Shown: one piece after another, positions 1 through 4,838 of the stretch | How positions within the stretch are numbered: position 1 is the first letter of the stretch | Layout of the letters: each line of letters opens with the position of its first letter | Assembly: GCA_020047775.1 (NCBI GenBank) | Contig: JAIFNK010000326.1 | Location: forward strand, 1 to 7,427 | Direction of reading: 5' to 3' | Source of the DNA: Akkermansia sp. | Lineage (GTDB): Bacteria; Verrucomicrobiota; Verrucomicrobiia; Verrucomicrobiales; Akkermansiaceae | DNA length: 7,427 bases | The notes under the pieces: model-generated | Seen by the model: only the letters and a program-made list of their open reading frames with translations | Database searches by the model: none | Told to the model about the DNA's origin: nothing | Program-made: the position numbers and the translations under genes

Positions 1-325
1 AGATGGCGGCCTCCTTGAAAACACCCATCGACGCCGACGAATCCAGCACGATGGCGATGCGCTGGACGCTGCCGGATTTCTGAATGCGGGGTTCCGCCAG
101 AAACCACGCCAGCAGCAGCACCGCCAGCAGCTGCATCCACAGCGGGATGGACGGAATGATCCGCTCCAGCCGCCGGCCGCTGGCGGCGTCGCGCTGGGTG
201 CGCTCTAGCAAAAACAGCGTGGAGACCGGGAGTTCCACGGCTTTCCGCTGGAGGAAATGGATCGCCAGCACGGCGGGGATGCCGAGCAGAGTGAGAAGTC
301 CGAGAGGATTTGCGAGAGTGAACAA
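1..325 (-). CDS. BatA-like VWA-domain membrane protein, N-terminal part (3' end outside window)
   Basis: Only the first 108 residues are in the window; the gene runs off the left edge. The protein opens with a hydrophobic segment (about residues 4-24, containing ANPLGLLTLLGIPAVLAIHF), a short basic/polar stretch with PVSTLFLLERT, and a second hydrophobic segment (about 61-77). This is the layout of the aerotolerance-regulator N-terminal (BatA) domain. A von Willebrand A domain then begins: IAIVLDSSASMG holds the first MIDAS motif DxSxS (D95, S97, S99), so metal-dependent ligand binding is expected. BatA-type proteins work with MoxR ATPases and DUF58 proteins, both encoded upstream in this operon. 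The frame is open back to a TGA near 364-366 with no ATG before the domain. I chose TTG at 323-325 because the domain begins right there and the pyrimidine tract before it matches those before other starts in the cluster. Identity is sure at family level; the start codon is inferred. Confidence 0.88.
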   Translation of the reverse strand, partial: MFTLANPLGLLTLLGIPAVLAIHFLQRKAVELPVSTLFLLERTQRDAASGRRLERIIPSIPLWMQLLAVLLLAWFLAEPRIQKSGSVQRIAIVLDSSASMGVFKEAAI

Positions 326-363
326 GGAAGAAGTTGAGAGTCTATGGTTGATGGATGATAGTC
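326..363 (-). repeat. Degenerate heptamer repeat upstream of the BatA-like gene
   Basis: Read on the plus strand, 333-360 splits into four 7-bp units (GTTGAGA, GTCTATG, GTTGATG, GATGATA) followed by GTC. On the coding strand the last unit, TCTCAAC, is followed by the pyrimidine tract TTCTTCC directly against the TTG start at 325. The same arrangement (TCTCAAC then CTCTCCC, then start) precedes the permease gene. The function is unknown; it may mark or influence translation starts, or be a simple intergenic repeat family. Confidence 0.6.
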
Positions 364-436
364 ACATCGTGTAAGCGATTTGCGTCGGCGGTTGAAATCG
401 TTTTCTTCATTGTGCGGTTCCGGAGCTCAGGCCTCG
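364..436. other. Short intergenic stretch between the BatA-like gene and the cassette
   Basis: No convincing gene, terminator or promoter is visible in these 73 bases. If the cassette separates batA from its original promoter upstream, batA expression would need read-through of the cassette or a promoter here. The best -10-like hexamer on the minus strand is TATCAT at 355-360, just outside this stretch, with no matching -35 box. Confidence 0.4.
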
Positions 437-487
437 GCGAAGCATCGGAAGATCGAAATGGCAGAATCATTTGTGGCAGAATCATTT
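437..487. repeat. Left inverted-repeat arm of the cassette
   Basis: The inner core at 458-487 contains two direct copies of GGCAGAATCATTT (starting near 460-461 and 475-476, period 15 bp). It pairs with 1299-1328 in reverse complement with three mismatches. The outer 21 bp (437-457) pair more loosely with 1329-1349: 14 of 21 match, and six of the seven differences are transitions. The stop codon of the enclosed gene (TGA at 482-484) lies inside the inner copy, so the arm is part of the coding unit's 3' end. Two closely spaced direct repeats in an arm are typical of protein-binding ends, but no protein is known for this one. Confidence 0.85.
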
Positions 488-1282
488 TTCAAGAGTTCTG
501 AGGGTGACCTGGTGGTTGTTGAAATTGATCCAGTGTATGGACTTTAGGTGAGTATGGCTCAAAAGGCGGCGGATATGGGTTTCGTGAGAGCGGTGGTGAT
601 GCTTTGTGGCAGACAAATGCCATGCGGAATCGGATGAGAGCATGCACATTTTCTGGGATCCGATGATACGGCCGTCCACGGAGATGTCGATATTCCGCAA
701 TGGATCAGTTTCGTCAGCCATGAGAAACAAGAGCGCTTCCCGATACAGGCTGATTTCCAGAAATGTCCCCCAATCGCCGAGGAGTGCGCAGAGAGTCTCC
801 TTCAGGCGATCAATTGGGGAGGCCTGGTCCCTTGATGATTCATCGCTGAATTGGAAGGCTGTCCGCTCTCCATGTGACAGGCGCGTAGATACGAATTGTG
901 ATTCGAGGGATCGCGGCCGGAAATTGAGAAGCTTCCCGTGACTGAGGCCTGTCAGTAACAGGTAGTGGATTAGTTGCCTTTCATGGGAAGCGTTCAGGTT
1001 CACGGCGGCCTTCAGCTCATAAATAAAGCTGTCTTCCACCAGCAAGTCGATGAAGTATGATTTCTTGAATTCTCCATGGAATACCCGGATTTCGACTTCC
1101 CGGCGAACATCGATGCCGCTTCTCAAGCAACATTCGCACAACTCGTTCTGATAGAGTGACTCATCAAGGAATCTCCCCAACGAGTTGTGGATGTTGAACG
1201 CGTGCCGCATGATGACCTTGTCAACTGCGTGAAAACGATCCTGTCCGCCCGCTGGAACTTTCAAATCACATTCAACCGGCAT
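482..1282 (-). CDS. GxxExxY / PD-(D/E)XK nuclease-like protein with C-terminal extension
   Basis: This 266-residue protein has two parts. Residues about 18-135 match the GxxExxY (PDDEXK_3) family: LGRFLDESLY (35-44) corresponds to the usual LGPGLLESVY, with E41 and Y44 kept; FIDLLVEDSFIYELKA (77-92) supplies D79 and the E89-x-K91 pair of a PD-(D/E)XK core; ERQLIHYL (101-108) keeps the family's QLxxYL. The name-giving Gly is Phe38 here, so it belongs to an LGRxxDExxY-like variant. Residues about 150-266 form a second part that I cannot assign, ending in a SIHWINFNNHQVTLRT segment. Classical members are only about 120-130 residues, so this is a long form. ATG at 1282 is supported by a strong ribosome site; TGA lies in the left repeat arm. 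It is GC-poor relative to its neighbours and interrupts a MoxR/VWA operon. The family is predicted, not shown, to be nucleases; the role here is unknown. Confidence 0.85.
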   Translation of the reverse strand: MPVECDLKVPAGGQDRFHAVDKVIMRHAFNIHNSLGRFLDESLYQNELCECCLRSGIDVRREVEIRVFHGEFKKSYFIDLLVEDSFIYELKAAVNLNASHERQLIHYLLLTGLSHGKLLNFRPRSLESQFVSTRLSHGERTAFQFSDESSRDQASPIDRLKETLCALLGDWGTFLEISLYREALLFLMADETDPLRNIDISVDGRIIGSQKMCMLSSDSAWHLSATKHHHRSHETHIRRLLSHTHLKSIHWINFNNHQVTLRTLEK

Positions 1283-1286
1283 GATG

Positions 1287-1293
1287 ACCTCCC
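1287..1293 (-). promoter_or_regulatory. Strong Shine-Dalgarno site of the GxxExxY gene
   Basis: The coding strand reads GGGAGGT with five bases between GGAGG and the ATG at 1282, near-ideal spacing. It fixes the start of the GxxExxY gene. The five operon genes whose starts are in the window have no comparable site: four have pyrimidine tracts and one starts in a 4-bp overlap. Confidence 0.85.
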
Positions 1294-1298
1294 GTCTT

Positions 1299-1349
1299 CA
1301 ATGATTCTGCAATAAATGATTCTGCCATGTCGGTTTTCCAGTGTTTCAC
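1299..1349. repeat. Right inverted-repeat arm of the cassette
   Basis: The core at 1299-1328 carries two copies of the unit in inverse orientation: AAATGATTCTGCC at 1314-1326 and a variant with AATGATTCTGC at 1300-1310, again 15 bp apart. It lies between the DUF58 stop codon and the Shine-Dalgarno site of the enclosed gene, so it occupies the place where that gene's promoter would be. The AATCATT motifs on the coding strand loosely resemble -10 boxes, but no clear -35/-10 pair can be named. Confidence 0.85.
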
Positions 1350-2228
1350 TTACGCCGGTTCAAGCGCTCCGGCGGGAACGGCTTCGCGGAAGAGGACGGT
1401 GGATAGATCCTCCTCCGCCGGGATGCGGGCGAAGGCGGCCTGGTGGCGGCGGGCGTGTTGTTTCCAGAGCGCGAAGTGATTCACATAGGCTTCCTGATAG
1501 CGGCGCAGCGTGGCCGGCTCGATGCGGTGCGGGTGGTGCGAGTTCCTTTCGGGATCGATGAATTCGTAATTGCCCGACCACTCCGGGCGCGCTTCGGCTT
1601 CGAGGAACGGCGAGAAGATGACGACGCTGCCATGGCGCTGGCCGAGGTGGCGGACGATCGGCTCGGGATCGGCGGCGAACAGCAGGTCGGATAGCAAAAC
1701 GCGGATCGCATTCGCGCGCAGCGGCAGGCGGGTGAGGTCCGGGGCTTTCGCGGAGTCCGTGGCGGGAAGCTTGCGGGCGGTTTCCAGCCACTGGTGGCTG
1801 CGCAGGGTGGCGGGGTCAAGGGGCAAGGTGGCGTCGCCGCGGACGGCGTGGAGCGCGAGCGAGGCACCCGCGGCCTGCGAGCTTTCGGCGATCAGATAGA
1901 AAATCTCGGCGGTGCGGGCGGCTTTTTTTTCGTCGAAGAACATCGACTCCGAGGCGTCGAGGATCAGGTCCACGACCGGCCTGACCTCCTCGCGGAAGAG
2001 TTTCATCGTGTAGCTGCCGGTGCGGGCATAGGCCTGCCAGTTGATGTGGCGCGGATCGTCGCCCGGCGAGTAGGCGCGGTGGTCCTGGAAATCCATGGAA
2101 GATCCGGTGCCGCCGCCTGTGAACTCGCCGGCCTGGCCGCGCCAGACGCGGGAGCGCAGCGGCAACCGCACCCGGCCGGCGGCGGCGAGGGCGTGGGAAT
2201 GGCACTGCTGGAGGGCGGCGAGATTCAT
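1350..2228 (-). CDS. DUF58 domain-containing protein
   Basis: The 292-residue protein has the DUF58 hallmark RAYSPGDDPRHINW at residues 51-64, preceded by SSMDFQ, followed by ART and KLFREE. Next comes a VWA-like strand, DLILDASESM (87-96), with an intact MIDAS triad DxSxS (D91, S93, S95). No membrane segments are visible, so this is the short soluble form, expected in the cytoplasm beside the membrane partners. DUF58 proteins occur with MoxR ATPases and BatA-like VWA proteins and are thought to help assemble or activate envelope or metal enzymes. The ATG at 2226-2228 overlaps the permease stop as ATGA, indicating translational coupling. Its TAA at 1350-1352 abuts the right arm of the cassette. 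A run of eight A residues on the coding strand (around 1923-1930) encodes the EKK just after the MIDAS motif; the frame is intact there. Confidence 0.93.
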   Translation of the reverse strand: MNLAALQQCHSHALAAAGRVRLPLRSRVWRGQAGEFTGGGTGSSMDFQDHRAYSPGDDPRHINWQAYARTGSYTMKLFREEVRPVVDLILDASESMFFDEKKAARTAEIFYLIAESSQAAGASLALHAVRGDATLPLDPATLRSHQWLETARKLPATDSAKAPDLTRLPLRANAIRVLLSDLLFAADPEPIVRHLGQRHGSVVIFSPFLEAEARPEWSGNYEFIDPERNSHHPHRIEPATLRRYQEAYVNHFALWKQHARRHQAAFARIPAEEDLSTVLFREAVPAGALEPA

Positions 2229-3691
2229 GATTCCGGTAGGGACGTTAGAGGCGGCGCGTCACTGCCGAGTCCGGCCCGTGCTTCGTCGAAAGTCTCGCGG
2301 TATTTCCGGTAGGCGATGCAGGCGGTGCCCAGCAGCAAGATGAGAATGATGAAATCGACTACCATCACGGCGGTGAGAAGCTGGCTTTTTTCAAAGCTCC
2401 TTTCTTCCACCATCGTCAGGAAAATCAGCGGATTCCAGGCGAAGAACCAGAGATACTTCTCGTGACTGTTCATGTTCGCGAAGATCGCCGGGATGATGGT
2501 GAAGATGACCAATACCAGGAGGAAGACGACGAAGTTGGTGAAGCGCTTGTTTTCCTGCTTGCTGAAGTTCGCCGCCAACAGGGCGGGTAAAAGGATGCCG
2601 CCGACGATGGAGAGGCTGATGATGAGGATCTCGATGTCGTATCTGGAACCTGGCCCCGGTCCTGCCGATAAAAAGCATCCAGCGCCGCTGATGGCGAGCA
2701 GCAGCGTGGTGTAGAAGACGCCGGCAGGCCAACCGGGTAGCAGGAAGATCGCCGCCAGCTTGCCCGGCAGGCCTCGCTTGACGAAGGGCTTGCAGATCGG
2801 CGGCAGCATGATGGATGGTTCGGTTAGGGCGGTGATGACCGCGGGGGCGAGGATGATTCCGAAAACCACCGGCATGATCCGGTATTCCACGTCGGGATGC
2901 AGCCCGATGGCGGCCGCGATGCAGGTGAGTGCCAGCGCGACCAAGCGCCGGGCGGTCGAGTGGTTTTCCGCGACGGGGGCGATCACGGAGGTGCCGAATG
3001 AAAGCGCGCACCAGCCGAAATAGGCGATGAAGCAGAGGTAGGCGAGGATGGAAAAGCGCGACTCCCAGGTAGAGAGCGTGCAATAGTCCATGAAGTTGTT
3101 GAAGCCGCCGCGGAACAGGATCATCGGGATGATTTGCAGGGTGAGAATGAAGCCTACGACCGGCAGTACCCGCAGAATCTTGGTCGAGTTGCCGGACAGG
3201 CCGACCATGACGGCGGTGAGCGCCATGGAGGTGAGGAAAAGCAGGGTGAGGAAAACCATCTCACCGAGCAGGACCATCCCGCCGAAGAAGTAGCGTAGAA
3301 TCAGATAGGGAATGATGGTGATGAGGATCGGTGTGGTCTGGCTGACGATCGCAATCCATTTTCCGAAGACGATCCGCCACGCGCTCAGGCGGGTGAGCGC
3401 CATCATTTCGATCGTATTGCCGGTGATTTCCGATGACAGCGCGTTGGCCCCGCGCATCGGCTGGATGACGAGGGCGGCGGCGGCGAAGAGCGTGAAAATC
3501 ACTCCGGAGGCGAAGGAACCGGCGTTGTCCGAAGTGGACGCGGTGCCGGCAGATAGAAGGATGAACGCGAGCAGTCCCTGGAAGATGAGGAACAACATGG
3601 TGAAGCCGCGCGCGCGCATTCCCTGGCGCAGTTCCTTGACCAGCATCGGCGAAAGCTTGTCGGGGAAATCGGTGAGGTGGGTGAGGGCCAT
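2225..3691 (-). CDS. ABC-2-type transporter permease, polytopic membrane protein
   Basis: The 488-residue protein starts with a cytoplasmic segment, SPMLVKELRQGMRARGF (14-30), which resembles the NPxxxKExRxxxR entry of ABC-2 permeases paired with exporters. It then has about twelve hydrophobic segments (roughly 31-49, 61-77, 112-133, 143-165, 176-193, 213-238, 249-263, 271-288, 320-343, 354-374, 386-404, 439-460). The loop ALSSEITGNTIEMMALTRLSAWRI (84-107) corresponds to the E-x-G-T-x-E-x-L-x-x-T-x-L loop common in this superfamily and probably contacts the ATPase. It follows the ABC ATPase gene and should form the transporter with it. I chose ATG at 3691: the frame stays open upstream to a TTG at 3805, but those 38 extra residues come from repeat sequence and come before the conserved start. 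The substrate is unknown. Confidence 0.88.
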   Translation of the reverse strand: MALTHLTDFPDKLSPMLVKELRQGMRARGFTMLFLIFQGLLAFILLSAGTASTSDNAGSFASGVIFTLFAAAALVIQPMRGANALSSEITGNTIEMMALTRLSAWRIVFGKWIAIVSQTTPILITIIPYLILRYFFGGMVLLGEMVFLTLLFLTSMALTAVMVGLSGNSTKILRVLPVVGFILTLQIIPMILFRGGFNNFMDYCTLSTWESRFSILAYLCFIAYFGWCALSFGTSVIAPVAENHSTARRLVALALTCIAAAIGLHPDVEYRIMPVVFGIILAPAVITALTEPSIMLPPICKPFVKRGLPGKLAAIFLLPGWPAGVFYTTLLLAISGAGCFLSAGPGPGSRYDIEILIISLSIVGGILLPALLAANFSKQENKRFTNFVVFLLVLVIFTIIPAIFANMNSHEKYLWFFAWNPLIFLTMVEERSFEKSQLLTAVMVVDFIILILLLGTACIAYRKYRETFDEARAGLGSDAPPLTSLPES

Positions 3692-3726
3692 GGGAGAGGT
3701 TGAGAGTTGAGAGTTGGGAGGTAGAG
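3692..3726 (-). repeat. Heptamer repeat directly upstream of the permease start
   Basis: On the plus strand five 7-bp units follow one another: GGGAGAG, GTTGAGA, GTTGAGA, GTTGGGA, GGTAGAG. On the coding strand this ends in TCTCAAC, CTCTCCC and then the ATG at 3691. The place of a Shine-Dalgarno site is therefore taken by pyrimidines. Confidence 0.7.
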
Positions 3727-3746
3727 ATGAATGAATGAATGAATGA
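3727..3746. repeat. Tetranucleotide repeat (ATGA) x5
   Basis: Five perfect tandem copies of ATGA on the plus strand (TCAT on the coding strand) lie in the 110-bp spacer between the ABC ATPase and permease genes. Such short tandem repeats can change in copy number by slippage. Being outside the chosen coding region, a change would alter only the leader length. If the upstream TTG start were used instead, a change would shift the reading frame. Confidence 0.8.
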
Positions 3747-3750
3747 AAGC

Positions 3751-3764
3751 CGGGATGAATCCCG
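3751..3764 (-). other. Small hairpin in the ATPase-permease spacer
   Basis: CGGGAT and ATCCCG face each other across two bases (or five base pairs around a TGAA/TTCA loop). It lies about 40 bp after the ATPase stop. On the coding strand no T-run follows (GCTTTCATTCATT does), so it is not a convincing intrinsic terminator. It might act as an mRNA processing or stability element. Confidence 0.4.
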
Positions 3765-3792
3765 CGGTCCGTTTTTAAGATCTTTTTCTTTC

Positions 3793-3827
3793 CATCAACT
3801 ATCAACCATCCACCATCAACTTCTCTT
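3793..3827. repeat. Heptamer repeat at the 3' end of the ABC ATPase gene
   Basis: On the plus strand the units are CATCAAC, TATCAAC, CATCCAC, CATCAAC, then TTCTCTT. Relative to the genes it is inverted compared with the repeats upstream of the permease and BatA-like starts. It overlaps the last codons of the ABC ATPase: the C-terminal KLMVDG and the TGA at 3802-3804 are made of repeat sequence, so the repeat has probably replaced the original end of the gene. Confidence 0.65.
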
Positions 3828-4797
3828 CCGGTAGCGGTGGCGGGAGGGCGGGCTTGCCGGAGTCGAGACGGCCGATGATGTCGATGAAGGCGTCTTCGAG
3901 GTTGCGCTGCTCGCGGTGGAACTCGGTGATGCGGAGACCGTCCTTGACCATGCGGGCGAGCACGTCGGCGGCTTTGGTCGGGTCCTCGGTGTCGATGCGG
4001 ATGCGGCCGCCTTGTTTGCGGGCTTCGAGAAATTCCACGTTAGGCTGGAGCACGCACCAGTCGGAAACGGCGTCGGGCTTGCCGTCCACCTGCACGTCGT
4101 AAAGCACGCCACCGAGCGTGTCGGAACCGCGGCGGAGGGTTTCGGAATCGCCGTGGTGGACGATGCGGCCGTTGTTGATGAAGAGCAGGGAGTCGCACAT
4201 CTCGCCGAGCTCGGAGAGGATGTGGGAGGAGATGAAAATGGTTTTCCCTTCTTTGGCTAACACCCGGATGAGGTGCTTGAGCTCCACGCGGGCTTTCGGG
4301 TCGAGTCCGGCGGCGGGCTCGTCCATGATCAGCACCTGCGGGTCGTGCAGCAGCGCGCGGCCGAGGCCGAGGCGCTGGGTCATGCCTTTGGAGAGCTTGT
4401 TGGAAAACCGGTCGGCGAGCGGGACGAGGTCGGTGAAGTCCATCACCTCCTGGATGCGCTGGCGGCGCTCCTTGCCCTTGTAGCCGAGGGCGCGGGCGTA
4501 GAAATCCAGATACTCCAGCACCGTCATGTGCTCGTAGTTTCCGAAATGATCGGGCATCCAGCCGATGAGTTTTCTAACTTCCGCCGGGTGGTGGACCACG
4601 TTGATCCCGCAGACTTCGGCCGAGCCTAGCGTCGGATAGTCGAGCGTGGCGAGGATGCGCATGGTGGTGGTTTTCCCCGCGCCGTTCGCCCCGACGAAGC
4701 CGCAGACGGAGCCGTGGGGGATCTCGAAGGTGACGCCGTTGACGGCCTTGAGATTGCCGAAGTAGCGGTAGAGGTTCTGGATCTTGAGGGCGGACAT
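3802..4797 (-). CDS. ABC transporter ATP-binding protein (ABC-2 exporter type)
   Basis: The 331-residue protein has all the nucleotide-binding motifs in order: Walker A GANGAGKT (36-43), signature LSKGMTQR (135-142), Walker B VLIMDEP (155-161), D-loop AGLDPKAR (163-170) and H-loop SSH (H192). The Q-loop position reads IGWMPDHFG (78-86) with Asp in place of Gln, as I recall from a subset of ABC-2 ATPases. Residues about 210-310 form the C-terminal regulatory extension usual in exporter ATPases, and a proline-rich tail ends the protein. It should power the permease encoded 110 bp downstream. The start at ATG 4797 gives the expected MSALKIQNLYRYFG onset. It has no Shine-Dalgarno site; TTCTCC directly precedes the ATG. 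The last residues come from a heptamer repeat and are unlikely to matter for function. Confidence 0.95.
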   Translation of the reverse strand: MSALKIQNLYRYFGNLKAVNGVTFEIPHGSVCGFVGANGAGKTTTMRILATLDYPTLGSAEVCGINVVHHPAEVRKLIGWMPDHFGNYEHMTVLEYLDFYARALGYKGKERRQRIQEVMDFTDLVPLADRFSNKLSKGMTQRLGLGRALLHDPQVLIMDEPAAGLDPKARVELKHLIRVLAKEGKTIFISSHILSELGEMCDSLLFINNGRIVHHGDSETLRRGSDTLGGVLYDVQVDGKPDAVSDWCVLQPNVEFLEARKQGGRIRIDTEDPTKAADVLARMVKDGLRITEFHREQRNLEDAFIDIIGRLDSGKPALPPPLPEEKLMVDG

Positions 4798-4803
4798 GGA
4801 GAA

Positions 4804-4838
4804 ATTCGGGATTTGAGATTTCAGATTTGAAATTTCAG
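4804..4838 (-). repeat. Heptamer repeat between the GATase-like protein and ABC ATPase genes
   Basis: On the plus strand five 7-bp units are read: ATTCGGG, ATTTGAG, ATTTCAG, ATTTGAA, ATTTCAG. It fills nearly all of the 37-bp spacer. The stop codon of the upstream gene (TGA at 4835-4837) lies in the last unit, and on the coding strand TTCTCC and the ATPase ATG follow the first. The unit sequence differs from the GTTGAGA/CATCAAC type, but the 7-bp period is the same. Confidence 0.7.

Larger units (their letters stand above)
437..1349. mobile_element. Putative GxxExxY gene cassette bounded by inverted repeats
   Basis: A single gene is enclosed by inverted arms at 437-487 and 1299-1349 (41 of 51 positions complementary; inner 30 bp 27 of 30). 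The right boundary lies directly against the TAA of the DUF58 gene (1350-1352). The unit separates two genes, DUF58 and BatA-like, that are normally adjacent in MoxR/VWA operons. Sampled 60-base lines inside the gene have about 50-53% GC, against about 70-78% in sampled lines of DUF58 and the ABC ATPase. No transposase is encoded and I see no target-site duplication at either the 30-bp or the 51-bp boundary. If mobile, it is either moved in trans or uses the nuclease-like product itself. Mobility is an inference from structure; the inverted repeats are directly visible. Confidence 0.6.

Noticed and set aside
355..360. TATCAT as a -10 promoter box for the BatA-like gene
   Set aside because: It lies within a heptamer repeat and has no recognisable -35 box at 16-18 bp.
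606..941. Plus-strand open frame opposite the GxxExxY gene
   Set aside because: The composition is that of a shadow frame, with no domain or ribosome site; the minus-strand gene explains the region.
437..1349. Classical IS element
   Set aside because: No DDE, HUH or serine/tyrosine transposase is encoded and no target-site duplication is visible; only the nuclease-like gene is present.
1922..1930. Run of eight A residues in the DUF58 gene as a programmed frameshift site
   Set aside because: The zero frame encodes the complete DUF58 protein across it, and no downstream stimulatory structure or conserved alternative frame product is evident.
3692..3805. Permease start at TTG 3805 overlapping the ATPase stop
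   Set aside because: The added 38 residues derive from tandem repeats and a hairpin, with no family similarity. ATG 3691 gives the usual short N-terminus before SPMLVKELRQG.
3692..3827. CRISPR array or intrinsic terminator in the repeat-rich spacer
   Set aside because: Repeats are 4-7 bp with no spacers, and the hairpin is short and not followed by a T-run on the coding strand.
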